Shown: positions 45,444-57,480 of the stretch, in pieces
How the letters are laid out: each line of letters begins with the position of its first letter
Numbering within the stretch: the stretch's first letter is position 1
NCBI RefSeq assembly: GCF_026212465.1
Contig: NC_080049.1
Coordinates: 15,070,777 to 15,134,776 of the forward strand
Length of the DNA stretch: 64,000 nt
Direction of reading: 5' to 3'
Source: Amaranthus tricolor
Taxonomy: Eukaryota > Streptophyta > Magnoliopsida > Caryophyllales > Amaranthaceae
Notes under the pieces: generated by a model
Databases searched by the model: none
The model's input: the letters and a program-made list of their open reading frames with translations, nothing else
What the model was told of the DNA's origin: nothing
Made by a program: the position numbers and the translations under genes

Positions 45444-48400
45444 TTTATTGTATATATTTCATATATTTCTTTGTTACTAATTATAATTTAATTAGTGATG
45501 ACATTAATTTGAAAATATTCTACGATGATTAGAAACTTGTGAATTCTAACGTAATTATCAATTGTTACAAGTAACATAAACTTTGGAAGTAAAACTTAAA
45601 CTTGAGCAACTATCCAAAACATTTCGAAAAAATTATATTACTTACCTGAAGACTTTAATTATCCATGATGGTTATAAAATTAAACAGTTCATACATGTAT
45701 ACAAGTAATTTTTAAACATACATGTACAACAATTTTAGTCAAAATTTAAACTATCTTAGATAAACCTTTCTTAAAATAGAATAGACCAAATTGAGGGTAA
45801 AAATCACCTCCCAACAGGCCTTAACAACCAGCCAATATGGTTGTTCCCTACCCTCTTTTTAGCTAAACACTCAACTCAAAATCCTCTTTTGTTCTAATCT
45901 AGATTATTTATCATTACAAGCGTGTAAAGGCTAAAACACGAAGCGAAAACAACCCCTAATCTTCCATTTCATCAAGCCATAAACCCAGATACATTGCTCC
46001 CAAATTCATCCAAAAACAAACACTAGAATCCTTCAAAGTTTGTACTACTAAAACACCTTCTTTTCTCATCAAATTTTCTTCAAAAAATCCTTCTAAAACT
46101 TAAGAAAATTTATGATTATAAACTCAAATCTTCCATAAAAATAATCTTCATTTAAAGAACTTACCGTAGACACCAAACTTAAAGACATCCACCAAGCATA
46201 GAGTTCATTTCTTTATTCCAATAGTTTTTGTTAAACCTTAGGTAAAACTTTTTTACATGAATCTTTTTATAAAATAAGATCATTATAAAATGAGTATTTG
46301 ATCTCTAAAACTAAGCAAAATCATCAATTATAAAACCTCTATAAAAATCGGTCATAGTCGAAAGTAATATACAGTATTTTCATTAACTTATAAATTATGT
46401 TACATAAAGAGTATAAGTAAATTATGGGACTTGACTATGTACATTGCTCAATATAATAAGTATACTCCAAATATGTGAAAAATATCACAAATACTAGTTT
46501 AACAACCCCAACTAAGGAAAGTCAAGTACATATTAGAGATCCGAAATTATTATTGATTTTTGGATGAATGTAATATGTTGTTGAAGAATTGGTGTTGAGA
46601 CTCGAAGGGCAAGGACCCAAAGACGTTCTGTAATAACGCTTAGGAGCTTACGTTGGAGCTTATGGAAAATTTGTACAGACAAGGGGTAGAGGTACGTCAC
46701 TTGGGTGATTTGAAATGATTTAAGAACAAGTTAGGAATGTAAACTTGTTTTTTAAATAAAAATTCCCAAAAGAAGTTCTTAAATGTGCAAAAATGATATC
46801 AAATGATAATTTTGAGTATGGAATATATGAGTTACTATATGTATTATTATTATGAGCATCATACTTGTTGATTTTATGAATTGTTGTATGTTTAAAGGCA
46901 TGTTTAACAATACTTTGTGAAAGTAATTGTGATGAAAATGATTATATAGGCTTGGAAAACATTATAAATGCATTCTAAAAGTAATTTTCAGTAGCTATAG
47001 TTTAAAGAAATCTCTTGGTATTTTTCTTGAATTTTATATGTTAAAATGATGTTTTAATGAATTTTAAGGTGTGAAATACTTATATTATGAAAAATGATAT
47101 TAAATAAATACTTGCTCATGAAAAATAATTGATAAAACCATTTTATAATATCTCCAACAAGATTTGGCCAGAATATAATTAGTTTTAATTTTTCATGATT
47201 TTAACTAAGCAGTTAATTGTTTATCTATAAATTATGTAATAGTAAAATGTAAACTAATTACAGAATGAAGACTTATCGACTGATAATTTTTATGACATAC
47301 TAATATGGATAGTAATTAAGATTGGTAAAAGTTTGGGAATGTGTCATGGACATTTAAGGACCTAAACAAGTTTTACTTGATTATTAGTAATCACTAAGCT
47401 AGAAAACGATAAAATTGAAAATAAATAGTAAAATAAACTAGTTTGGGCTTTATATTTTTTATGACACACTTATATAAACATTAGATATATCTTAAAAATT
47501 TTATATGGAGTTTCATGACTATTTATGGACTTAAATAAATTCTATTCAGTTTATCGGTTTAATAAAGTCTTTAATTATTAAAATACCCCACACGAATTTT
47601 ACTTTCTACTTAAAATTTTAGACCACTTAAAATAATTCTTGGAACAACTTCCAATTTTTAGATAATTTATCACTAAAATAACTTTAAACTATTTTTATTT
47701 GATTTATCGCTAAAATGCCTATACAAAATAATAAAATAAAATACATGGCTTATATACGTTGAAATGGCTTAATAAACATGTTATAAGACTTCTAGAACTT
47801 TGGTATAATTTTATAAATTTAATTATTAATTATTTGCTAATTTATCAAATTAATAAAAATTATTTATTTATTAAAAGGTGTTATATCGGTAATTTAATTT
47901 AAATAAAATTAGACTTTGATGACAAATCTATAATATACCAATAACCTAATTCTTCATAGTTTAAAATGAGTTTAACTTATATGGTTTATAATTTTATGAA
48001 TTTCTGACATCATTAATATAATGATAAATACCAAAATTATAAACAAGTTATTATAGTGACTTAATTAGTTTGGGCCTTGTTGGAGAATTAATACGTATTT
48101 TGCAAATTAATTATCAATTTTACTACCACACAAAACGGTTGTGTATTTGAAAAAAGGGTGTTGTATAAAATCTATTTTCATAATAATTTTATAAACTTAT
48201 GAACTATATTCTGGCTGTTTTGAATGAATTTCAAAACTCTTTTAAGTATTCCTTACTTTACTTAAGAAGGACTGAAAGGAAACATTTTAGTGATTTATTT
48301 AGACAATCGTATTAAATATTAACTACGCTTTCAAATGAAGCATTTTCATACTTAGTAGTGATGCCCCAATATAATACAAAGGTTTATGTGATGATATGAT

Positions 48401-48521
48401 TGTGCTAAAGCATGTTTTACCTATATGGAAAAGATTATGATTTGATTTTTCTATGTTACAAATAAGCATGTTTTGTTATGTTGCAAATAAAATATGTTTA
48501 TCATTTGGGAAAAGTTGATAT
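45444..48521. other. 3-kb AT-rich region without genes
   Basis: No convincing open frame and no terminal repeats were found. A phrase near 46590-46700 (TCGAAGGGCAAGGACCCAAA, TACGTTGGAGCTTATGG, GAGGTACGTCACTTGGGTGA) looks like LTR-type regulatory sequence and may be part of an old solo LTR. Confidence 0.4.
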
Positions 48522-48665
48522 TTATGACCTGTTTGGTTAGTGTTACTAAATGGTGGTAATGGGAATAATTATAGTGTAAACTAAAATCAAAGTTCCTTGT
48601 CATTCCCATGGTGATGAAACTTTTATCACAAAAAGTTTTTTTGTATAAAAATTTTCATTACCACC

Positions 48666-49372
48666 TGTTTCGGTAATGAAACGAGGAAGTGCGAGACACT
48701 TGATATACCTGGAAATAAGCAGAAGTATGATCAAGAGAAGCGACTTATGAGAGGAAGTGACCTGAATTCCTGCAACACAACACGTTAGCCTTATCCGGGG
48801 GGTGACCTCCCGGAAAACCCCTCCGACGCTCAAGTCAGAACGTAGATCGGAAATTAATGAATGACAGATTGTAGAATGAATGCAAGAAGGAAGGTCGGGA
48901 TTGGGATTGCTAGTGCTAGTGCTAGTGTTTGGGAAGGCTAAGGAAGTAATGTAAGCAAGGATACTAGGAAAGCTATTTCAGATGTCCTCTCCCCTCTGAT
49001 GGTTGTCCCTATTTATAATATTTGAAGGAGGAAGTTACTTCAGAGAGGAAGGGTGGAAGATCATGGGAGTAATGGGCAGCAGCTAGTGGTCATGAAGGAA
49101 AGTAGAAGATAGTGGGTAGTTATCTTCCTTGGAAGAAGGATTATCAAGGAATGTGGGGGAGTGGGAAGTTGAGTCAAACAGGAGGTTATTATTCTGGAGG
49201 GAAATTAAGGCATCTGGAAGTGAGTAGCTCATGGGCCATTCAAGGAGGATGGGACATTCAACAAAAAGCCCATTGACCGAAAGTCAAGGTCAGCAGAAAA
49301 GGTCAAAGGGTATTTTGGTAATATGATGATAATTATTAAATAAATAAATTAATTAAAAACAGTACCATGACA
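48666..49372 (-). repeat. 3' LTR of gypsy copy 2
   Basis: Read on the minus strand it runs TGTCATGGTACTG to ATTACCGAAACA. TATAAAT lies on the minus strand at 49011-49019. It includes a TAGTGC triplicate near 48911-48927. It differs from the 5' LTR at about five positions. Confidence 0.95.
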
Positions 49373-50887
49373 TTTAGCCCCACGCATGAAGGGTGATGTG
49401 AAGGGAGAGTCACAACGACTAGAAACATCCTCCTTTATGCGGAAAAACAGGTGTCCTGGCGAATCTCCTCAAAGATCTTGAAAATTGAGCTTGCAAGCTT
49501 CGAATCGACAGTTCATGTGCTGAATTCCGAGTTGTAATGAAAAAGATATGACCTTTTAAGCTTGTCAGGTAAGAACGTATTGAATACGGGTCAAACGGGC
49601 ATATGAAGCCGCGGCTTGAAGTATGCCGCGGAGTAGCCCCAGACGTGTTATAATACAACAGCGAAATAGTGAATGTAGGATCTAGATTCCGCGACATCAT
49701 ATCTCGGCCCTTGCTTTCACTGATATTGCAGAAATCAGGTTTTCAACAAAACACCCAAGGAGGGTCCGACTTATCGACTGTGCGGATTAAATCAACTGTC
49801 TGTTTTGAACTGATGCCGCGTAACGCCAAGGGTATTTACGAATCGGATCCCTAGCAATGACGCGGCATAGCATTCTCCTCAAGATATTTTTACACCTATT
49901 GTTAAACTATGCCGCGAACTAATAGTTTGCGTCTTTACTCGCGAGTTCAGCACGAGAATCCCTCTTCAACACTTAGAATATTTTGAGAAAGAGAAGGACC
50001 CCCTGGGGGTCCGACTTATCGACCACACGAATATCTTTAAAAATGTTCAGTACTCGGTCAAAGCAGCCCCCTTTATTCTAGCATGATACGGAATGAGCCC
50101 CATAACTCGCATCTTCAATCCCACGGACACACATGAGAGGTTCTATACTTAGAATTTTTCACCTGGACTAGGGTCATTTGGGGGTCCGACTTATCGACCA
50201 CACGGATGAATATGGGAATCAGCCACTTTACTTTTCACCCCTCCTCTTTTATGACGTGGAACCAGCTCGCAGACCCGTGTCTTCAATCATACAGAAATAT
50301 GGGACTTCTCTCATACTTAGAATTTCTACATTATGACTGGGTGCACCAAGGAGTCCGACTTATCGATCACACGGATTTCCTTCGCCCTTGAGATATTTTC
50401 ATATTTCCTTCCATCACATTTCACCCGCCGTGTCCATAAGTCGGACGGATGAATGGGTAATCTCTATACTTAAAATGATTTTCCTTTCTGGAGGTTCAGT
50501 TTAGGGTCTGACTTATCGACTCTCCGGACATATTCGAGTGCTAAAGGACTTGAATAATTATCTGCTCCACCCCTCCCTGGGGGTCTGACTTGTCGACCCA
50601 CCGGTTGGATGGCTTTGACATTCAAACAAATTTATGACGTTCCTCTCTAATTGGGGGTCCGACTTTTCGACCTTCCGGCTATATTCAAGAGTCAATACTT
50701 AGAAAAATTTCGCAACATAACCTTTCAACTAGGGTCCGACTAAGAGACTTCACGGTCATTACTAAACACTTAAGAAAAATCTGTCTTCCCCTTATTAGGA
50801 GTCCGACTTATCGACTTCCCAGCTTTCCTCCGGAATTCCACCCTTTCGTTCGAGTGCTCCAGTCCCAAGTGAAGCATTTATTGCTGC
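49373..50887 (+). repeat. non-coding region with nine iterated GTCCGACTTATCGA motifs
   Basis: Between the 3' LTR and the antisense gene promoter, related cores begin at 49764, 50009, 50184, 50353, 50506, 50583, 50657, 50734 and 50801, all in the same direction as the antisense gene. A following CGG about 6-8 bases on is common. The copy at 50009 sits in the palindrome GGACCCCCTGGGGGTCC (49997-50013). Confidence 0.85.
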
Positions 50888-50896
50888 TATAAATAG
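50888..50896 (+). promoter_or_regulatory. TATA box of the antisense gene
   Basis: TATAAATAG, 338-346 bp upstream of the ATG, would give a leader of about 310 nt. It is on the strand opposite to the LTR promoter, so the gene can be transcribed independently of gag-pol. Confidence 0.65.
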
Positions 50897-51233
50897 GGTA
50901 GTTGGAATAGTTCCATTTCACCTAATCTTCATTAACTCCCTCAAATCTTCAAATTGCAAGAAAGAGAAAGTAGAGAGAAACGCTCGGACAATCTTCATCC
51001 CTCCTTCAAACTTCTGACAAATCTTTCGAAGATCTTCAAGGTTTCTGACAGATCTTCATCAAGTTTCTGACAAATCTTCAAATTTCTTTAAGGTATTCAA
51101 ACTTTTCCCAGATTTTTCGAATTTCTTCAAGTTATTCTTCAAACTGTTCTTGAATGTTAGCCTAGAACTTTGAATTTGTTTATGAATTTAGTCTCTATTC
51201 TTTACAAGTTTCGACTACTACTTTATTATTAAC

Positions 51234-54233
51234 ATGGATGTCGCGGCTACTCAAGAGACTATAGCTAACTCAGACACCAACCCTACTAACTTGCCGGAAA
51301 CTCCTTTGATAGTACGTAGGCGTCTTAATAAAAAGGGGTTACCAATGAATGACTCGGATGAAAGTAGTTCGGTGAGAATTACCCCCCATTATGAACCAAT
51401 AAAAGCTGGGGATGAGTCGTCTGTATCCCCTATATACCCTCCGGAGATTATGAAAACTGCTCCTTGGGAAGTGAGCATTGCTTTCTTTCCAAATTACTTG
51501 CCGCGAATAAATCCTGACCTAGAAGGGTTATTGTATGTAGATATGGAAAACCTTGAAGGATCAGCCGAGTCTTCTGGAAGGGAGAGTGCAGCGCCAGTTC
51601 CTCCTCCGTTCTACATTCCAAACGGCGGGCCCCTGAACTACTTCATTGATTTACAGACCAAAAGAGATCTAGACAACCGCCGGGAGGCCATCTCTCAAAA
51701 ATGGGGTTTGAAGGATAATATAAACATTATTACCCCGGGGAATTATGACACCGTTAGGTTTCCTCCCCCACATTGTATAGCTGTATACTTTCCTTCTTTT
51801 GAATTAGGGCTCAGATTTCCTCTTCACCCGTTTTTTAGGGAGGTGTTAGAGTTTTTGAACATTTCAGTGCCCGAGTTATACCCAAACGCCTGGGGTTGTA
51901 TGGTGGCCTTTTTGATCCTATGCAAAGTTTTGGCCGTGCCACCAACACTCACAGCTTTTAGATATATATTCAGAGCCCGCCTATGTAATTCGCAATCATA
52001 CGGCTGTGGCTGGATTACTTTTACACACCGTCGAGGACTGAAGATAGTCCAAGACCTCCCCGATAACCAGAAGGGGTATAGGACGAAATTTGCATTTTTG
52101 TATAATTCAGAGGGATGGAACATCAAGACCTCTTTTGACATTAAACCCAACCTCGCGGGTTTTAACAATGGGATCCCGCAGTGTTCTTTTAGTGACGCGG
52201 TGATCATTGAATACGCAAAGATGGACGTTCAATTGGGAAGGAAACCAATGAACGTCCAACTTAATTGGATACCTGGTCGCCCTGAGTTGGAGAACGAGAA
52301 CCTCCTCTCATCATTCGGCATCAGCTTGGCTATCGATCGGAGTAAGAATTGCCGGGTTTCTTCCTTTTCTTTCCTATGATATGTTTAACTGTTTCTAACT
52401 CGCGATTTTTACAGGGATAGCCAAGGAGAATCTTCGAGCAAAGAGTCCGGAGCTGATGAAGAAATTCAGCGTTCTAAGACTTGCTCAAGGGGCCATCCAG
52501 CGACCCGAGGATAAGCCTCTTCCCCTTCCTCCGAAGGTATAACTTCACAAAATTCTTCGTTATGAAAGATTTCTGTTGATTCTTCCTAACTTTTTCTTTT
52601 GTAGGACTCGGCGACTGTAGAGAAGGGTCTGGAGGACGTGCCCTCAGAGCAAGAGGCTCTCCGACTTCTCGAAGAGAGAAAACAAATTCACATCCCCGAT
52701 GAATCTGAGAGGGTGATTCCTCCACAGACATGGGGGGTGAAAAAGAGTGGGAAGAAGAAGAGGAAGCGGGATTCTTCTTCCCGCAAGGAGAGCTCGGCCA
52801 AGAGGCCCTCTGTGGGTACGATCCCTACGGCCGTACCTCTCCGCATAAGGTCGGTTGATGAGGAGGTGTCTCCCCCTTCGGACTCTCCACGGCCAGCTTC
52901 GAACAAGGGGAAGGAGAAGGTGGGGGAGTCTTCCGCGGCTCCCTCATCGCAGTTTGCTGAGGTTTATCGTCGTCGGGAAGTTTCCCCTTTTCGACACGAG
53001 ACACCCTTTCCGGAGTTGGGGCATAAGGGCTTAATTGTTCGTTTTAACAGGGCGACGTCCAACTTAATCAGCAAGGTGGACGTCGACCTACTAGAGTCCA
53101 TGCCCCCTCGTGACAGGGTGCGTCAGGCACAAGCTTCGGCGGCAGAGGTAACGACTTTTTTATGCTTAGTGGTGTGATTACTTGGTTTCCGGATTTCTTT
53201 AGTTGCTGTTCCTTTGCAAACGTTCATACGGTTGGCTTTTGAGCTCGACGCAAACCGTCAAAGTGCCGCGGACCAGGAAACCATTACCGCCCTTACCTCC
53301 CGCTGTGAGGAGCTGAATGACGAATTATCAAAATTGCGGGAGGACCTGCCGGGCCTAAAAGAGAAACTGGCCAAGTGTTCTGAGCTGAAAGAGCGCTTGG
53401 TCAGGACCGAACAATGGCGGGAAAGGGCAAGGAAGCAGCTGGACCAGACCATCGAGAACTTAGATGCTGCTTCCACCTGGTCTGCGAGCCTCGGCCATGA
53501 AGTCGGCTTGCTGATGGATACCCATGCCAAGCTTGTTCATCAGAACCAGCAACTTATGCAGCAAGTATCGACTGATTCAGCCCACTTCAAGATGATCCTA
53601 TCCGCGGCTAAGGTGTATAAATTGTGTTTAACCAGGAAGGCCCGGATGGCTCGAGATTGGCTTCTTTCGGATGAGCCGGAAGCGTCGAAGTTTCTTAGAG
53701 ATCTGACGGCGGAGATGGTGAGAGCCGGAACCCTGATCAGTGACGAAAAGTATCGTTTGGCTGCCGCAGAGTTGGGCATGGATTTTACCTCCCTTCAGCA
53801 AACTGCTGATCAGAAGGGAAGTGAAGCCTTGTCCAACCTTGCTCCTGTCTTGGACGGGGAGTCGGCGGTACTAGTCGACGCTGCTTGGGATGCGGATGAA
53901 AGGAGAGCCTGGTCCGAAAGGATGGATGCTGAGGCTGAGAGGGAGGCTTTATGTCTCGACTTGGATCAGCTGGCTCTCTCTTCTCCTCCGGCGTCAGATG
54001 TCCCGGAAAACTTGACGCTCTCCAACCTGGAGGTTTTGTGCCTTGATCTATCGAATCTTATTCTTGACGAAGGTAGGAACCTCCAGGGCTTGTCCCGAGA
54101 GCTGTCCGAGATCGGGGTGGAGCCGTTTAACGTTGAAGATTATATAAGCTTCACTCCCAGTCTTGAAGAGGGAAAGATCGAGCCTCCTCTGCCGCCGGAT
54201 CAAGACGTCGAGGCTTTTTTGGAAGATGTATAG
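51234..54233 (+). CDS. antisense (aORF) protein with Transposase_28-like domain
   Basis: A four-exon gene antisense to pol: 51234-52341, 52415-52536, 52605-53147 and about 53203-54233. Introns 1 and 2 have consensus GTAAG/GTATA...ACAG/GTAG ends and join in frame. Exon 1 (369 codons) carries the putative gypsy-type Transposase_28 domain (HCIAVYFPSFELGLRFPLHP, VPELYPNAWGCMVAFLILC). Exon 3 has a basic nuclear signal (KKSGKKKRKRD). Exon 4 is largely coiled coil (EELNDELSKLREDLPGLKEK) with an acidic tail ending QDVEAFLEDV. The function is unknown: this family occurs in Tat-clade elements, and despite its name no transposase activity is shown. The exon 3-4 join is out of frame with the only good AG (53202), so a small indel or an unusual site is needed. 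The total is about 930 residues. Confidence 0.75.
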
Positions 54234-54475
54234 TCTTGCAATTTTGTAATTTTGATTTTTACAAACATTCAACTCTGTATTTTGAATATTTTGATGTATA
54301 TATCCCCGATTATGGAGTTTATTCGTGGTATCCATGCTTTTATTCGTTTGAGCCGTGGCTTCTCTTTTCTGAGGCCGCGGAATATTACTTAGAGGACGTG
54401 ATTTTTCGATGTCACGCGCAGGCGACATCAAGGAAATTTGTACTTAGAAAATTTTCAGCCTTTAGACCCCAGTAA

Positions 54476-55060
54476 GGGGGTCCGACTTGTCGATGTCCCG
54501 GTTGCGGGTTACCTTAGTGGGAGACTTGGGATTTTCTTTTGAACTCAGGGACCCCAAACTGGGGGTCCAACTTATCGGTGTCCCGGTTGGGAAACATCAT
54601 TTGGAATATTTTGAACTTTAGGGACCCCAAACTGGGGGTCCGACTTATCGATGTCCCGGTTGGGAAACATCATTGTGAAAAACTTAGAATATTTTGAACT
54701 CTAGGGACCCCAATTTGGGGGTCCGACTTATCGATGTCCCGGTTGGGAAACATCATTGTGAAAAACTTAGAATATTTTGAACTCTAGGGACCCCAATTTG
54801 GGGGTCCGACTTATCGATGTCCCGGTTGGGAAACATCATTGTGAAAAACTTAGAATATTTTGAACTCTAGGGACCCCAATTTGGGGGTCCGACTTATCGA
54901 TGCTACGAACAGATGTCAGATACTTCAAGTGATTTTTGGTCTTGGAACTCTATCCTAAGGGTCCGACTTATAGGTATCACAAGTTTGTTAGTGACAAAAT
55001 AATTTGATAATGGGACCCCTCTCAAGGGTCCGACTTATGGATATTACTGATTTAATAAGA
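54476..55060 (+). repeat. eight further GTCCGACTTATCGA motifs with 83-bp tandem array
   Basis: Downstream of the antisense gene, cores begin at 54480, 54565, 54638, 54721, 54804, 54887, 54961 and 55028. From 54621 three units have exact 83-bp spacing (starts 54621, 54704, 54787, next 54870), the later ones nearly identical. Most carry the hairpin GGACCCC-AATTT-GGGGGTCC next to the core. Orientation is the same as in the upstream set. Confidence 0.92.
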
Positions 55061-55286
55061 TTTGCAAAAGAATTTTACCAAATATTTGTGAACATAAGAG
55101 CCGGATAATCTGAAAATAAAACCTGTTTATTAATGATTGTTAAGGATACAAGCGATGATTGAAGTAATTTTGAATTACAATGCAATTATGTTGCGAAATG
55201 ACTGTAGTCGCGGATTAGTACTGATGAATCTGTCACTGATGAGGCTGTTTATGCTGATGCTTGTCGATTGCCCCTTACAAATTTTA
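55061..55286. other. spacer between motif array and integrase end
   Basis: AT-rich, no gene. It contains the 3' flank of pol. Confidence 0.5.
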
Positions 55287-57440
55287 TTAAATGAAGAATT
55301 TTTTCAAATGGTCTCCATTCCATGGTCGGGGTAGTTTTTTCCCTTTCATGTCTTCTAGTTCGAAGGTTCCGGGTTTGACGACGTGGGTGACTCTGAAAGG
55401 TCCGTCCCAGTTGGCCCCTAACTTTCCTTTCTCCACGATCTTTCCCGTAGCTTCTATTTTTCGGAGGACTAAATCACCAATTTGAATGCGTTTGGTTTTG
55501 ACGTGGCGATTGAAGCTACGGATCATCTTTTGTTTTTGTGCTATTGATCTCAGCATCGCGTTTCCTCTTGTCTCTGGCAGCAGATCTAAGTTTGCTCTTT
55601 TTCCTTCCTCATTTTCGTCGTGTGAGTAGTAGGTGACCCTTGTAGAGGGTACGCCTATTTCAACTGGGAGCACGGCTTCAGATCCGTATACTAAAGAGAA
55701 AGGTGTATGCCCCGTTGCGTCCTTGATGGTTGTTCGACTTGCCCATAAGACGCCTGGTAGTTCTTCATCCCAATTACCTTTGACCCCCTCTATCTTCTTC
55801 TTAATGCCATTCAGGATCTCTTTGTTTGCGGACTCTACTTGACCATTAGTTTGCGGCCTGGACACTGAACTGAATCTGATTTGGATGTTAAACTTGTTGC
55901 AGTACTCGATGGTGTTCTTGCTGACGAACTGCCTTCCATTATCTGTTATGATCACCCGGGGGATGCCGTACCTTGTGATGATATTCCTCCATATAAACTG
56001 ACAGACTTGTTTGTCCGTGATTGAGCTAAGGGCTTCCGCTTCTACGTATTTTGTGAAATAATCAATGGCCACAATGATGAATTTGCGTTGCCCTTTTGCC
56101 GGAGGGAAGGGGCCAAGGAGGTCCATGCCCCACTTGTCGAAAGGCAGGACGGCTTGCATGGCGGTCAAGTAATTAGATGGCTTCCTTCCTATCTTTGAGT
56201 GGTACTGACATTCAGGACATCTTTTGATCAAATACTCCGCGTCTTCTCGGAGTGAGGGCCAATAATATCCACTTCTAAGGACTTTCTCAATGACAGTTCG
56301 TACTCCTTGGTGTATACCGCATCCACCTTCGTGTACTTCGCGGAGGATATAGTTTCCTTCTTCAGGGGATACGCATTTCAGGAGGGGGTGTGTATATGAC
56401 TTCTTGTAGAGCGTTCCTTCGTGGAGTTCGAACCATCTGGCTTTCTTCCGGAGCATTTTGGCCTGACATTCATCTTGGGGAAGCGTCTGATTCCGCAAAT
56501 ATTCGATGTATGGCTCAATCCATGTTTCTGATCTGTCGATGGTATCGACCATGAAGTTGATGCTGGGGTTAGGAAGCACTTCCCAGATTATGTCTCGAGC
56601 CGCGGATGTTTCTGCCGAGCTGGCAAGCTTTGCTAGGGAATCAGCCTGGGCGTTCTGGGATCTTGGAATGTGCTCCAACGTGAACTTGTCGAATTTTTGA
56701 ACAAATTCCTTTACTTGTTGCAGGTACATTTTCATGCTGTCATCTTTAGCTTCGAATTCCCCGTTCACTTGTCCAACAATCAATTGGGAGTCAGAGAAGG
56801 CGGACAATTTTTTGGCTCCCGTTTCGTAGCAAATTCTCAGTCCCATCAATAATGCTTCATATTCGGCCTCGTTGTTGGATGCTGCGAACTCGAACCTGAC
56901 CGCCCTTTCCATACGGACCCCGGCGGAAGACACAATGAGGAGTCCAGCCCCACTTGCTGATTGGGTAGAGGACCCGTCTACATACAACTTCCATTCCTGA
57001 TTGGGTTCATGATGATAGGGGAGAGTGCTTTCAGCAATGAAGTCAGCCAGAGCTTGGGCTTTGATTGCTGTTCGAGGCTCATATTCGATGCCGAAATCCG
57101 CCAGCTGGTTTGCCCAATCTGTGACGCGGCTTGACTTGTTTTTCCCTTCCAGAATCTTTTTCAAAGGTTGATCAGTCCGGACGATGATCTGGTGGGATTG
57201 AAAGTAGGGCTTCAATTTCCTGCTTGCCATGACGATTGCGAATAGGACTTTTTCGACTTCACCGTAGTTTCCCTCCGAGCCACGGAATGCATGACTTACA
57301 TAGTATATAGGAAGCTGTTTCTTTTCCCTTTCCGCAACCAGTACTCCGGATAACGAATATTCGGAGACAGAGACATATAGGATTAGCTTCTCCCCTTTGA
57401 TGGGCGAAACTAGTTTTGGCAAGGTGGACAGGTTGGCGGA
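55287..57440 (-). CDS. gypsy copy 2 pol: RNase H, archaeal-like RNase H, integrase
   Basis: Numbering from the first Met of the open frame (57539; its first 40 or so residues are out of the true pol frame): remnant RT-linked RNase H at about 50-150 (LILYVSVSEYSLSGVLVAER), second RNase H at 183-310 with acidic residues D188 (LYVDGSS), E225, D249 and D299, integrase zinc ligands H402, H409, C440 and C443, and catalytic D472 (GMDLLGPF), D532 (TDNGRQF) and E568 (GQVESANKEI). The C terminus has the GANWDGPFRV chromodomain-free end. All catalytic residues are intact. The frame differs from the upstream gag-RT frame, see that entry. Confidence 0.9.
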   Translation of the reverse strand, partial: SANLSTLPKLVSPIKGEKLILYVSVSEYSLSGVLVAEREKKQLPIYYVSHAFRGSEGNYGEVEKVLFAIVMASRKLKPYFQSHQIIVRTDQPLKKILEGKNKSSRVTDWANQLADFGIEYEPRTAIKAQALADFIAESTLPYHHEPNQEWKLYVDGSSTQSASGAGLLIVSSAGVRMERAVRFEFAASNNEAEYEALLMGLRICYETGAKKLSAFSDSQLIVGQVNGEFEAKDDSMKMYLQQVKEFVQKFDKFTLEHIPRSQNAQADSLAKLASSAETSAARDIIWEVLPNPSINFMVDTIDRSETWIEPYIEYLRNQTLPQDECQAKMLRKKARWFELHEGTLYKKSYTHPLLKCVSPEEGNYILREVHEGGCGIHQGVRTVIEKVLRSGYYWPSLREDAEYLIKRCPECQYHSKIGRKPSNYLTAMQAVLPFDKWGMDLLGPFPPAKGQRKFIIVAIDYFTKYVEAEALSSITDKQVCQFIWRNIITRYGIPRVIITDNGRQFVSKNTIEYCNKFNIQIRFSSVSRPQTNGQVESANKEILNGIKKKIEGVKGNWDEELPGVLWASRTTIKDATGHTPFSLVYGSEAVLPVEIGVPSTRVTYYSHDENEEGKRANLDLLPETRGNAMLRSIAQKQKMIRSFNRHVKTKRIQIGDLVLRKIEATGKIVEKGKLGANWDGPFRVTHVVKPGTFELEDMKGKKLPRPWNGDHLKKFFI

Positions 57441-57480
57441 AGGACTCTTCTGCTTCTGCTGTCCACTCGAACTTCTGTTG

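Noticed and set aside
48600..48833. Open frame on the minus strand covering the gypsy LTR edge
   Set aside because: It is the LTR copy of the 68-codon extension in front of gag at 60817-61020; it arises because both LTRs have the same sequence and is not a gene.
54548..54903. Regularly spaced repeats that could suggest a CRISPR array
   Set aside because: The whole 83-bp unit is repeated, with no variable spacers, and this is plant nuclear DNA; it is a tandem repeat.
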